DNA from: CAYNXB01 sp964401045
GTDB lineage: Bacteria; Pseudomonadota; Alphaproteobacteria; Sphingomonadales; Sphingomonadaceae
Assembly: GCA_964401045.1 (NCBI GenBank)
Contig: CAYNXB010000081.1
Location: forward strand, 1 to 11,670
DNA length: 11,670 nucleotides
Direction: 5' to 3'
The position numbers were made by a program, and so were the translations under genes. How positions within the stretch are numbered: position 1 is the stretch's first letter; each line of letters starts with the position of its first letter. Of this stretch, positions 1 to 6,276 are shown in pieces. The notes beneath the pieces are model-generated. The model searched no databases. It saw nothing but the letters and a program-made list of their open reading frames with translations, and was not told the origin of the DNA.

Positions 1-794
1 AGCGGATCGACGTCACCGTCTCGACCATCGGCAAGGCCAAGAGCCTGCGTGGCGGGGCGCTGGTGATGACGCCGCTCTACGGCGCCGACGGGCAGATCTA
101 CGCGATGGCGCAGGGTAACCTCGCCGTCGGTGGTTTAGGCGTGTCGGGCCGCGACGGGTCCAAGCTGACGGTCAATGTCCCCACTGTGGGCCGCATCGAC
201 AGCGGCGCCAGCGTCGAGCGCGAGGTGCTGACCAGCTTCGAAAGCCAGGACGTGCTGCGCTGGAACCTGTTCCAGGCGGATTTCCTTACTGCCACTCGCG
301 TGCGCGATGCGATCAACGGCCGCTATCCGGGGACCGCCGCGATCGAGGATGGCGTCACCCTGGCGCTGCGCCTGCCGCTCGGTGCGGACCAGCGCGCAAG
401 CGTGATGGCCGACATCGAAATGCTCCAGGTCGATCCGGCGGAAGCCCGCGCCAAGGTGATCGTCAACAGCCGCACCGCCACGGTGGTGATCAACAGCGCG
501 GTGCGCCTGTCGCCCGCGGCGATCAGCCATGGCAAGCTCGTAGTGCGGGTGGACGAAGACCCGCGGGTAATCCAGCCCGAGCCGTTCAGCAAGGGCAGGA
601 CCGAAACCGAACAGGCCAGTACCCTCGACTTCGAGGAGCAGGGCAACCACGTGGTCAACTTCCAGCCCGGCGCCTCGCTCGCCCAGCTGGTCGACGCGCT
701 AAACATGCTCGGCGTGACCGCTTCCGATCTGGTCGCGATCCTCGAAGCGCTCAAGCAGGCTGGCGCGCTCAACGCGGAGCTCGAGATCATATGA
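1..794 (+). CDS. flgI: Flagellar P-ring protein FlgI (3' part; start lies before the window)
   Basis: FlgI forms the P-ring around the flagellar rod in the peptidoglycan layer and acts as a bushing for the motor shaft; it is secreted to the periplasm. The reading frame is open from the first base (first full codon at base 3), giving about 263 C-terminal residues of a protein usually near 370. The segment RIDVTVSTIGKAKSLRGG, followed by LTP-like MTPLYGADGQIYAMAQGNL, is a family hallmark. So is the C-terminus, LNMLGVTASDLVAILEALK then QAGALNAELEII. The ATG at 63 is internal and not the true start. The stop overlaps the flgJ start in an ATGA at 791-794, which suggests translational coupling. Nothing looks degraded. 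The signal peptide and N-terminal third cannot be seen. Confidence 0.96.
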   Translation, partial: RIDVTVSTIGKAKSLRGGALVMTPLYGADGQIYAMAQGNLAVGGLGVSGRDGSKLTVNVPTVGRIDSGASVEREVLTSFESQDVLRWNLFQADFLTATRVRDAINGRYPGTAAIEDGVTLALRLPLGADQRASVMADIEMLQVDPAEARAKVIVNSRTATVVINSAVRLSPAAISHGKLVVRVDEDPRVIQPEPFSKGRTETEQASTLDFEEQGNHVVNFQPGASLAQLVDALNMLGVTASDLVAILEALKQAGALNAELEII

Positions 795-1099
795 TCGCGC
801 TCCCCACTTCGTTCAGCCTCGGCCCCAAGGCCGACGCGCGGCAGCAACTGTCGCAGGCGGCGACGCGTTTCGAGGCGATCTTCGCCCGGCAGATGCTGGC
901 ATCCGCGCGCCAGGCGAAGTTCGACGATGGCGGGCTGTTCGACAGCCAGGCGACCGACACTTTCCGCCAGATGATGGATGACCGGTTCGCCGACATCCTT
1001 TCGGAAGGCGGCTCGCTCGGGTTCGGCAAGCTGATCGAGAAGCAGCTCGGCGGACATGTCGCACCGGCCCCTGCGGCAGACGCCAAGGCGAAGGAATAG
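791..1099 (+). CDS. flgJ: Rod-binding protein, FlgJ N-terminal domain only
   Basis: This 102-residue protein matches the N-terminal half of FlgJ, the periplasmic rod-capping/rod-assembly factor. Family features visible are the amphipathic helix QAATRFEAIFARQMLASAR (about residues 22-40), then a stretch beginning FRQMMDDRFAD (about 58-68) and ending in the GKLIEKQL helix (about 79-86). Enterobacterial FlgJ is about 310 residues with a C-terminal glucosaminidase that opens the cell wall for the rod. That domain is absent here, and the frame closes cleanly at TAG rather than being broken. Short rod-binding-only FlgJ proteins are known in alphaproteobacteria. The gene overlaps flgI by 4 bases, has a GGAG at 776-779 upstream, and is followed 3 bases later by flgK. 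Confidence 0.9.
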   Translation: MIALPTSFSLGPKADARQQLSQAATRFEAIFARQMLASARQAKFDDGGLFDSQATDTFRQMMDDRFADILSEGGSLGFGKLIEKQLGGHVAPAPAADAKAKE

Positions 1100-1102
1100 G
1101 CC

Positions 1103-2437
1103 ATGTCGTCCGATCTCATGTCGATCGCCTCCAGCGGCGCCAAGGCGGCCCGCGCCGCGCTCGACATCACCGCGCAGAACATCGCCAACGCTTCGAGCGA
1201 GGGCTACGTTCGCCGGTCGGTCCAGCTCACCGAGATGGCGCCGCCGAGCGTGCGCGGGCAGGTTGGCGGTGTTGCGCTGTCGGGCGTTCGGCTCAATCGG
1301 GTCGATCGCAACGCGGACCTGTTCAAGATGGCGGAGATGCGCCGCACGACTTCGGACGTGTCGCGCGCAAACGCGCAGCTTTCGGGGCTTGGCAACGTCG
1401 AAGCATCGCTCGAGAACGCGCAGATCTATCCCGGCATGCTCGATTTCGAGGGTTCGCTCGAAACGCTCGCCGCAGATCCGACCAATCTTTCGTTGCGCGC
1501 TTCGGTGCTCGAGAGCGCCCGCACGCTCGCGCGCAGCTTCAACGTCGCTTCGACTGCGCTCGTCGCCGCCGGCGATGCCGCGCATTTCGATGCCGCCGCA
1601 GCGGTCGACCAGGTCAACGTCTACGCAAACGAGCTCGCACGGATCAATTTGCGCCTCTCGCGGGCCCAGAACGGCAGCACGGATCAATCTGCGCTGCTCG
1701 ACCAGCGCGATCTGATGCTTCAGCAGATGAGTGGGCTGGCCGACATATCGGTCACCACCGGTCCGGATCAGACGGTCGAGGTGAAGCTGGGCAGTGGCGG
1801 GGGGCCGCTGGTGCAGGGGGGCACCGCTGCCCAGCTCACCTCGACGACTGCGGCCGACGGAACGCTTTCGTTCGCGGTCGGCGGTGCGCCGGTCACGCTC
1901 GCGGGCGGCAGCCTTGCGGGCCATAGCCAGGCACTCGTCGCCTTGCGCGATTACCGCGGCCAGCTCGATACGATCGCGGGGAACCTGGCCAGCGCGGTGA
2001 ACGCAATCCAGACTGGCGGCGCGGCGCTCGATGGGACGGCGGGGCAGGCGTTCTTCAGCGGCTCGACCGCGGCCGACATCGCCGTTGCGCTGACAGGCCC
2101 GGCTCAGATCGCCACCGCGCCGGGCGGGGCGGGCGCGGGATCGCGCGATCCCGCGAACCTGACGGCGCTGCGCAGCGCGCTTACCAACAACGGCCCTGCC
2201 GATGCGATGAACGCGCTGCTGTTCGACGTTTCCGGCGCGGTTTCCGGCCTCACCACCACGCGCGATGCGCTCGATACGATCGCTTCTTCCGCCAGCATCG
2301 CGCTGCAGAGCCAGGCGGGCGTGGATCTCGATCATGAGGCGGTGAACCTGATCCGCTTCCAGCAAGCATTCCAGGCGTCCGGGCGTGCCATGCAGGTCGC
2401 CTCGGACCTCTTCGACACCATCCTCGGAATCAGGTGA
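1103..2437 (+). CDS. flgK: Flagellar hook-associated protein FlgK (HAP1)
   Basis: FlgK is the first of two junction proteins between hook and filament; it is exported through the flagellar type III apparatus. The 444-residue product has the N-terminal rod/hook signature: SSGAKAARAALDITAQNIAN, then ASSEGYVRRSVQ (about residues 10-41). It ends in the matching C-terminal D0 helix, VNLIRFQQAFQASGRAMQVA (about 413-432), then SDLFDTILGIR. These two ends pair as a coiled coil in the assembled axial structure. The middle is low-complexity, rich in Ala, Gly and Thr, as expected for the variable D2 region. At 444 residues it is shorter than the roughly 550-residue enterobacterial protein, so the variable domain is reduced. 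A GAAGGA at 1090-1095 overlaps the flgJ stop region and serves as ribosome binding site. Confidence 0.95.
   Translation: MSSDLMSIASSGAKAARAALDITAQNIANASSEGYVRRSVQLTEMAPPSVRGQVGGVALSGVRLNRVDRNADLFKMAEMRRTTSDVSRANAQLSGLGNVEASLENAQIYPGMLDFEGSLETLAADPTNLSLRASVLESARTLARSFNVASTALVAAGDAAHFDAAAAVDQVNVYANELARINLRLSRAQNGSTDQSALLDQRDLMLQQMSGLADISVTTGPDQTVEVKLGSGGGPLVQGGTAAQLTSTTAADGTLSFAVGGAPVTLAGGSLAGHSQALVALRDYRGQLDTIAGNLASAVNAIQTGGAALDGTAGQAFFSGSTAADIAVALTGPAQIATAPGGAGAGSRDPANLTALRSALTNNGPADAMNALLFDVSGAVSGLTTTRDALDTIASSASIALQSQAGVDLDHEAVNLIRFQQAFQASGRAMQVASDLFDTILGIR
2432..2437 (+). promoter_or_regulatory. Shine-Dalgarno that fixes the flgL start
   Basis: AGGTGA overlaps the end of flgK, its last bases being the flgK stop TGA, and sits 7 bases before the ATG at 2445. 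The frame is open further upstream (in-frame ATG at 2385), but that start would lie deep inside flgK and lacks a comparable site. The 2445 start also gives the normal FlgL N-terminus MSIVSTSAFYERNN. Confidence 0.7.
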
Positions 2438-2444
2438 AATCGCT

Positions 2445-3359
2445 ATGTCGATCGTTTCCACCAGCGCGTTCTACGAACGCAACAACGCCGCCTTCGCCCA
2501 GTTGCGTTCGCGCGCCGAGGCCTTGCAGACGCAAGTCTCCACGGGGCAGCGCGTCGCCAAATCGTCGGACGATCCGGTCGCGGCCTCGCGCCTGCGCGCG
2601 ATCGCTCGGGCGGACGAGATTTCCGGCGCCAATGTCGCCAACGCCAATCGCGCCAATGGCGATCTCCAGCTCGCCGACAGCGCGATCCAGGAGGTCGTCG
2701 ACAACCTGATCATGGCTCAGGGGCTCGCCACGCAGGCGGCCACCGGGACGATGAGCGACGATCAGCGCGCCGCGATCGGTGAACAGATCGCCAACATCCG
2801 CGGCAACCTGATCGCGCTCGCCAACACCAAGGACAGCGCCGGTCACGCGCTGTTCGGCGGGGAGGGCGCGGGCGAGGCCTATACCCTCGATGCCGGCGGT
2901 ACGCCGGTCTACGCCGGGACCGGCAGCGCCGGTGAGCTTTCGCTAGGCGAAGGTCAGAGCGTGACGCGAGGGGTTACCGGGCCGGAGTTCCTCGCGTTCA
3001 CGCACGGCGGCAACGCGACCGACCTGTTCGCCGTGCTCGGCTCGCTCGCCGATGCGCTTCAGGGCGGCTCCGCCGATCCGGCCGGGGCGGCTCGTGACGC
3101 ACTCGACGGGATGAAGGCGGGCCTCGACAAGCTCACCACCACGCAGACCGTGATCGGCTCGCGGATGAATTGGGTCGACCTCAATCTAGCCCGGCAGGAG
3201 CGCCTCGGCGAGATGCGCGCCACCGAGCAGACCGCGGTCGGTGAAGTCGATCCGACGGTGGCAATCACCCAGCTTCAAGAGATCATGACCGTGCTCGAGG
3301 CCAGCCAGGCGAGCTTCGCACGGCTGGCCAGCCTGTCGCTATTCGACGTGATCAAGTGA
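2445..3359 (+). CDS. flgL: Flagellar hook-associated protein FlgL (HAP3)
   Basis: FlgL is the second hook-filament junction protein, on which the flagellin filament is nucleated. From the ATG at 2445 it is 304 residues, close to the enterobacterial 317. The N-terminal flagellin-like domain carries LQTQVSTGQRVAKSSDDPVA (about residues 28-47), the classic flagellin/FlgL signature. A long heptad-rich helix follows (AIQEVVDNLIMAQGLATQAA), and then GHALFGGEGAGEAYTLD, typical of the FlgL middle domain. The C-terminal flagellin-like helix is about 260-304 (VAITQLQEIMTVLEASQASF, then ending LSLFDVIK). It lies 7 bases after flgK in the same orientation. It could be confused with a small flagellin, but the position after flgK and the C-terminus favour FlgL. 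Confidence 0.95.
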   Translation: MSIVSTSAFYERNNAAFAQLRSRAEALQTQVSTGQRVAKSSDDPVAASRLRAIARADEISGANVANANRANGDLQLADSAIQEVVDNLIMAQGLATQAATGTMSDDQRAAIGEQIANIRGNLIALANTKDSAGHALFGGEGAGEAYTLDAGGTPVYAGTGSAGELSLGEGQSVTRGVTGPEFLAFTHGGNATDLFAVLGSLADALQGGSADPAGAARDALDGMKAGLDKLTTTQTVIGSRMNWVDLNLARQERLGEMRATEQTAVGEVDPTVAITQLQEIMTVLEASQASFARLASLSLFDVIK

Positions 3360-3393
3360 CGAGACGACCCCGAGTTCGAAAGGAACGTTCAAA

Positions 3394-4257
3394 ATGTTTG
3401 CTGTAATCGGGATCGTTATCCTGATCGTCATGGTCTTCGGGGGCTTCGTCATCACCGGCGGAGCCCTCGGCCCGGTTTTGCACGCCTTGCCGCACGAGAT
3501 GCTCATCATCGGCGGCGCGGCAATCGGCGCGCTCGTCGCCGGCAACTCGCTGCACGAGCTCAAGCAGATCGGCACCGGCCTGGCGAAAGTCTTCAAGGGG
3601 CCCAAGCACACCAAGCAGGATCACATCGACGCGATCCTCCTGACCAGCAAGCTGATGCGCCTGCTGCGCAGCGACGGGCCGGTCGCGCTCGAAGCGCATG
3701 TGCAGGATCCGCAGAGCTCGGCGATCTTCGCGGAATTTCCGCGCCTGCTCGGCAACAAGCCGCTGATCTCACTGATCTGCGACACGCTGACGCTGATTGT
3801 CGTCTCCTCCGGCACGCTCGAAACGCATGCCATCGAAGAGGTGATGGATAACGCGATGAAAACCCATTTCGGCGAGATGCATGAGCCGCAGCACGCGCTT
3901 CAGGGCCTCGCCGACGCGCTGCCAGCGCTCGGCATCGTTGCCGCCGTGCTTGGCGTGGTCAAGACGATGGGATCGATCGACAAGCCGCCGGCGATCCTCG
4001 GCGGAATGATCGGCTCGGCGCTGGTCGGAACCTTCCTCGGCGTGCTGCTCGCCTACGGCATCGTCGGCCCGCTCGCCTCGCGCTTGAAGCAGGTCGTCGA
4101 GCAGGACGAGCAGGTGTTCCATGCCGTCAAGCAGGTGATCATCGCCTCGTTGCACGGCTGGCCGCAGCCCCTGGTAGTCGAATCCGCGCGCTCGGGCCTC
4201 GGCCATGCGTTCCGGCCCGGCCTGACCGAGCTGCTCGACAGCCTGAGGGGCCGCTAA
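3394..4257 (+). CDS. motA: Flagellar stator protein MotA
   Basis: MotA and MotB form the inner-membrane stator that couples ion flow to torque on the rotor. The 287-residue product has four membrane segments: about residues 3-22, 34-51, 173-192 and 201-224. The cytoplasmic loop contains HTKQDHIDAILLTSKLMRLL, with R92 and E100 in the positions of the torque-generating R90 and E98 of E. coli MotA. P177 (ALPALGIV) and P226 (VGPLA) match the conserved E. coli prolines P173 and P222. The ribosome binding site GAAAGGA is at 3378-3384, 9 bases from the ATG. The 34-base gap after flgL is the largest in the flagellar run and shows no convincing promoter. Whether H+ or Na+ is used cannot be judged from this sequence. 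Confidence 0.96.
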   Translation: MFAVIGIVILIVMVFGGFVITGGALGPVLHALPHEMLIIGGAAIGALVAGNSLHELKQIGTGLAKVFKGPKHTKQDHIDAILLTSKLMRLLRSDGPVALEAHVQDPQSSAIFAEFPRLLGNKPLISLICDTLTLIVVSSGTLETHAIEEVMDNAMKTHFGEMHEPQHALQGLADALPALGIVAAVLGVVKTMGSIDKPPAILGGMIGSALVGTFLGVLLAYGIVGPLASRLKQVVEQDEQVFHAVKQVIIASLHGWPQPLVVESARSGLGHAFRPGLTELLDSLRGR

Positions 4258-4258
4258 G

Positions 4259-5104
4259 ATGGCCGCTGCCACCAAACGCGGGCGCAATGAGCCACCGCCG
4301 CCGATTATCGTCAAGAAGGTCGTCGTCGCGGCCGGTGGCGGTCATCATGGCGGCGCGTGGAAGGTCGCCTATGCGGACTTCGTCACCGCGATGATGGCGT
4401 TCTTCCTTCTGCTGTGGCTGCTCGGCGCGACCGAGGAGAAGCAGCGCAAGGGCATCGCGGACTATTTCACGCCTACGCTGGTCAAGACTCGCGAGCAGAG
4501 CGCCGGGTCCGACGGCTTGCTCGGCGGCTCGTCGATCACCGAGGTCGACAAGTATCCTAACCGCGCGGGCCAGACCGGCACCAAGTCACTCACCATTCCG
4601 CGCGACGCGACGGGCGGCGCAAAGGAAGGTGCGACGCGCGAGAAGACCATCGCGAAGATGCGTGAGCGGATGGAAGCCAAGCTCGCCACTTCGGAGCAGA
4701 TGCGCCGGCTGATGCGCCAGGTGCGGCTGATCAACACCACCGAGGGCATCCGCATCGATCTGGTCGACGATGCGGATTTCTCGATGTTCCAGCTCGGCAC
4801 CACGGTCCTGACGCCGCAGGCTGCGAAATTGCTCGACGCGCTGGCCGACGCCGTCTCGACGGAAGTCGGCGGTTTCGCGATCCGCGGACACACCGATGCG
4901 GTTCCGTGGCGCGGGAAGGGCCTGGGCAACAATTGGGCGCTCTCCGCCGGCCGCGCCGAAGCGACCCGCCAGGCGCTGATCCGCGAAGGTATCGACCAGG
5001 GGCGGTTTCGCAAGATCGAAGGCGTCGCCGATCGCGAGCTGCTGATCGAGGGGCACCCGGAGGACCCGCGCAACCGGCGGATTTCGATCCTGATGACGCG
5101 CTGA
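4259..5104 (+). CDS. motB: Flagellar stator protein MotB
   Basis: MotB anchors the stator to peptidoglycan and carries the ion-binding aspartate. The 281-residue product has a basic, proline-rich cytoplasmic N-terminus (about residues 1-30), then WKVAYADFVTAMMAFFLLLW. D40 there corresponds to the proton-binding D32 of E. coli. One membrane segment spans about 39-57. The plug/linker follows (starting TEEKQRKGIADYF), and an OmpA-like peptidoglycan-binding domain spans about 165-281. Its core motif IRGHTDAVPWRGKGLGNNW and the terminal NRRISILMTR are visible. The ATG begins one base after the motA stop, with GAGGGG at 4245-4250 as ribosome binding site, so the two stator subunits are likely translated together. 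No key residue is missing. Confidence 0.96.
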   Translation: MAAATKRGRNEPPPPIIVKKVVVAAGGGHHGGAWKVAYADFVTAMMAFFLLLWLLGATEEKQRKGIADYFTPTLVKTREQSAGSDGLLGGSSITEVDKYPNRAGQTGTKSLTIPRDATGGAKEGATREKTIAKMRERMEAKLATSEQMRRLMRQVRLINTTEGIRIDLVDDADFSMFQLGTTVLTPQAAKLLDALADAVSTEVGGFAIRGHTDAVPWRGKGLGNNWALSAGRAEATRQALIREGIDQGRFRKIEGVADRELLIEGHPEDPRNRRISILMTR

Positions 5105-5113
5105 AGAATGAAC

Positions 5114-5120
5114 GAAGGGG
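5114..5120 (+). promoter_or_regulatory. Shine-Dalgarno for the tandem PilZ gene
   Basis: GAAGGGG lies 4 bases before the ATG at 5125 and 7 bases before the adjacent in-frame ATG at 5128. Spacing slightly favours 5128; the two products differ by one Met. The frame is open far upstream inside motB, but this site and the end of motB place the real start here. Confidence 0.6.
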
Positions 5121-5124
5121 ACCG

Positions 5125-5775
5125 ATGATGTTGGCAATCGCTGAACCAAAGCTCACCGCCTCGGTCGAGGTGGAGGACCGCCGCGCCGGAGCCTCGCGCC
5201 AGCGGCTGCTGATGCGGGTGGCGAAGCTCATCTGCAAGAGCGGCGAATACCCGTGCGTGATGCTCGACGTGTCCGAGACCGGCACCAAGCTGCGCCTGTT
5301 CCACGCGCATCCGCCCGAGACGTTTATGATGATCGAGCTATCGAACGGCGCGATCTACCCGGTTGAGCGCCGCTGGACCAAAGAGGGGATCGTCGGCTTG
5401 CGCTTCACCAACCCGGTGGATGTGACCGACTTCATCAACGAGGCGAGCGTAGGCCCGCGCCGGCCGATCCGGCTGCGCACGAACCATGCCGTGGGGGTCG
5501 TCGCTGGCGGCGAGCGCGGGCACGCGATGATGATCAACCTCTCGGCACGCGGGGCATGCATCGAAGCGGGGCGGCAGTTACCGGTGGGCTCGATGGCCAA
5601 AGTCGAGATCGCCGGCCGCGCCGAGCGTTTTGCGCACGTGTGCTGGCGCAAGGAGTACCGCCACGGGCTGGCGTTCCAGGAAGACATGGCCCTGGCGGAC
5701 CTCGCCCGCCTGGCGATCGACCTCCAGCCGTTTCAGGCGCCGGGCGCAGATCTCGCGCATCCGCGCTCCGCATAG
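5125..5775 (+). CDS. Tandem PilZ-domain protein, probable c-di-GMP receptor linked to the flagellar motor
   Basis: The 216-residue soluble protein has no signal peptide or membrane segment and contains two PilZ-like units. In the first, R27xxxR31 (RLLMR) is followed by D48-V-S50-x-x-G53. In the second, R112xxxR116 (RRPIR) is followed by N138-L-S140-x-x-G143. RxxxR plus (D/N)xSxxG is the c-di-GMP binding signature of PilZ domains, so both units keep the ligand residues; the spacing is shorter in the first (17 against 22 residues). The gene starts 20 bases after motB on the same strand. YcgR-type PilZ proteins slow or bias the motor by contacting rotor or stator when c-di-GMP is high; the location suggests a similar job here, but it lacks the YcgR N-terminal domain and the architecture differs. 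Its 3' end converges on the response regulator gene. Confidence 0.85.
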   Translation: MMLAIAEPKLTASVEVEDRRAGASRQRLLMRVAKLICKSGEYPCVMLDVSETGTKLRLFHAHPPETFMMIELSNGAIYPVERRWTKEGIVGLRFTNPVDVTDFINEASVGPRRPIRLRTNHAVGVVAGGERGHAMMINLSARGACIEAGRQLPVGSMAKVEIAGRAERFAHVCWRKEYRHGLAFQEDMALADLARLAIDLQPFQAPGADLAHPRSA

Positions 5776-5782
5776 TGCTGCG

Positions 5783-6136
5783 TCAGGCGCGCAGGCCCAG
5801 TTCTTCCAGCAACGCGAACAGCGTCTCTCTCCGGTAGGGCTTGGGCAGGTAGCGTTCGTTGTCGCCAGCGGGTCCGACATCCGCCATGCCGGACGCGTAG
5901 ATCACCTTGATGCCGGGGATCAGGCGCTTGGCCTGCTCGGCGAGTTCGTGTCCATCGATCGAGCTGGGCATCTTGATGTCGGTAAACAGCAGATCGAACG
6001 CCCGATCCTGCTCGAGGATCGCCATCGCCTGATCGCCGTCGCTGGCGGGTGACACTTCGTAGCCTGCATCGGTAAGGTCCTCGAGCGCCAGCTCGCGAAC
6101 CAGCATTTCGTCTTCAACCAGCAGTATCCTGCCCAT
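5783..6136 (-). CDS. Single-domain response regulator (CheY-like receiver)
   Basis: The 117-residue product is a receiver domain alone, with no DNA-binding or enzymatic output. It begins MGRILLVEDE, giving the acidic pocket E8/D9. The phosphoacceptor is D53 in LLFTDIKMP, the switch Ser is S82 (IYASG, where Thr is more usual), and the conserved Lys is K99 (LPKPY). The receiver resembles those attached to CckA-like hybrid kinases more than chemotaxis CheY. The frame is open up to 6355, but the extension is Arg/Pro-rich, unlike any receiver N-terminus, and overlaps the divergent gene; AGGGGGG at 6148-6154 supports the start at 6136. A GGAAC-N16-CGTT promoter faces it. It may act as a phosphate sink or shuttle, possibly for the hybrid kinase downstream, but the partner is inferred only. 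Confidence 0.9.
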   Translation of the reverse strand: MGRILLVEDEMLVRELALEDLTDAGYEVSPASDGDQAMAILEQDRAFDLLFTDIKMPSSIDGHELAEQAKRLIPGIKVIYASGMADVGPAGDNERYLPKPYRRETLFALLEELGLRA

Positions 6137-6161
6137 TTGCCAGCTTACCCCCCTGGGAAGC

Positions 6162-6179
6162 GGCGCGCCCACCCGCGCC
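6162..6179 (-). other. Stem-loop in the response-regulator mRNA leader
   Basis: GGCGCG and CGCGCC form a perfect 6-bp GC stem around a 6-base loop. It lies between the predicted - strand promoter and the Shine-Dalgarno at 6148-6154, so it would fold in the leader of the response regulator transcript. Read on the + strand, a T6 run begins 11 bases after the stem, too far for a standard terminator. Its role is unknown. Confidence 0.35.
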
Positions 6180-6207
6180 AAGTCCCCCGCTTTTTTGAAT
6201 GACGACC

Positions 6208-6232
6208 GGAACGAACGGCTTTGGAGAAGGTT
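6208..6232 (+). promoter_or_regulatory. Possible overlapping EcfG-like promoter for the TonB receptor operon
   Basis: On the + strand GGAAC (6208-6212) is followed after 16 bases by GGTT (6229-6232), one base off the CGTT -10 consensus. It overlaps the perfect - strand element almost completely. Transcription would begin near 6239, upstream of the preferred TTG start at 6277 but downstream of the ATG at 6199. Confidence 0.35.
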
Positions 6233-6238
6233 TGTTCC
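6214..6238 (-). promoter_or_regulatory. Predicted EcfG-type (general stress sigma) promoter for the response regulator
   Basis: On the - strand GGAAC (6238-6234) and CGTT (6217-6214) are separated by exactly 16 bases. This is the alphaproteobacterial EcfG/SigT general-stress consensus (GGAAC-N16/17-CGTT). A start of transcription near 6207 would give a leader of about 70 bases before the ATG at 6136. The identification rests on the motif and its intergenic position. Confidence 0.6.
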
Positions 6239-6262
6239 ACGATTGCGGCCGCACGCCGCGTC

Positions 6263-6272
6263 GAAGGGGGGG
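6263..6272 (+). promoter_or_regulatory. Shine-Dalgarno supporting a TTG start for the TonB receptor
   Basis: GAAGGGGGGG ends 4 bases before the TTG at 6277, and its AAGGGG core (6264-6269) is 7 bases away. The in-frame ATG at 6199 has no purine-rich site upstream, only a T6 run. This site therefore decides the start chosen for the receptor. Confidence 0.5.
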
Positions 6273-6276
6273 CCGC

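Larger units (their letters stand above)
6208..6238. repeat. Imperfect inverted repeat between divergent genes
   Basis: GGAACGAACG (6208-6217) and GGTTTGTTCC (6229-6238) are inverted copies matching at 8 of 10 positions, with an 11-base spacer and centres 21 bases apart, about two helical turns. The symmetry may simply arise from two back-to-back GGAAC promoters, or it may be an operator for a dimeric regulator. Confidence 0.6.

Noticed and set aside
323..2461. A 712-codon open frame on the - strand opposite flgI, flgJ and flgK.
   Set aside because: It is antisense to three clearly recognised flagellar genes, is Arg/Ala/His-rich without any domain, and is the expected stop-free shadow in GC-rich coding DNA.
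3374..3390. Short palindromes TTCGAA and GAACGTTC before motA, considered as an operator or terminator, plus GGAAC as a -35 box.
   Set aside because: The palindromes are short and overlap the ribosome binding site; no CGTT follows at 16-17 bases after the GGAAC.
5778..5794. CTGCG / CGCAG stem of 5 bp between the pilZ and response regulator genes as a bidirectional terminator.
   Set aside because: The stem is short, the loop is 7 bases, no T-run follows, and it lies mostly within the response regulator coding end.
6162..6196. Hairpin plus T6 run read on the + strand as an intrinsic terminator.
   Set aside because: The T-run begins 11 bases after the stem with C-rich sequence between, so it does not fit the usual design.
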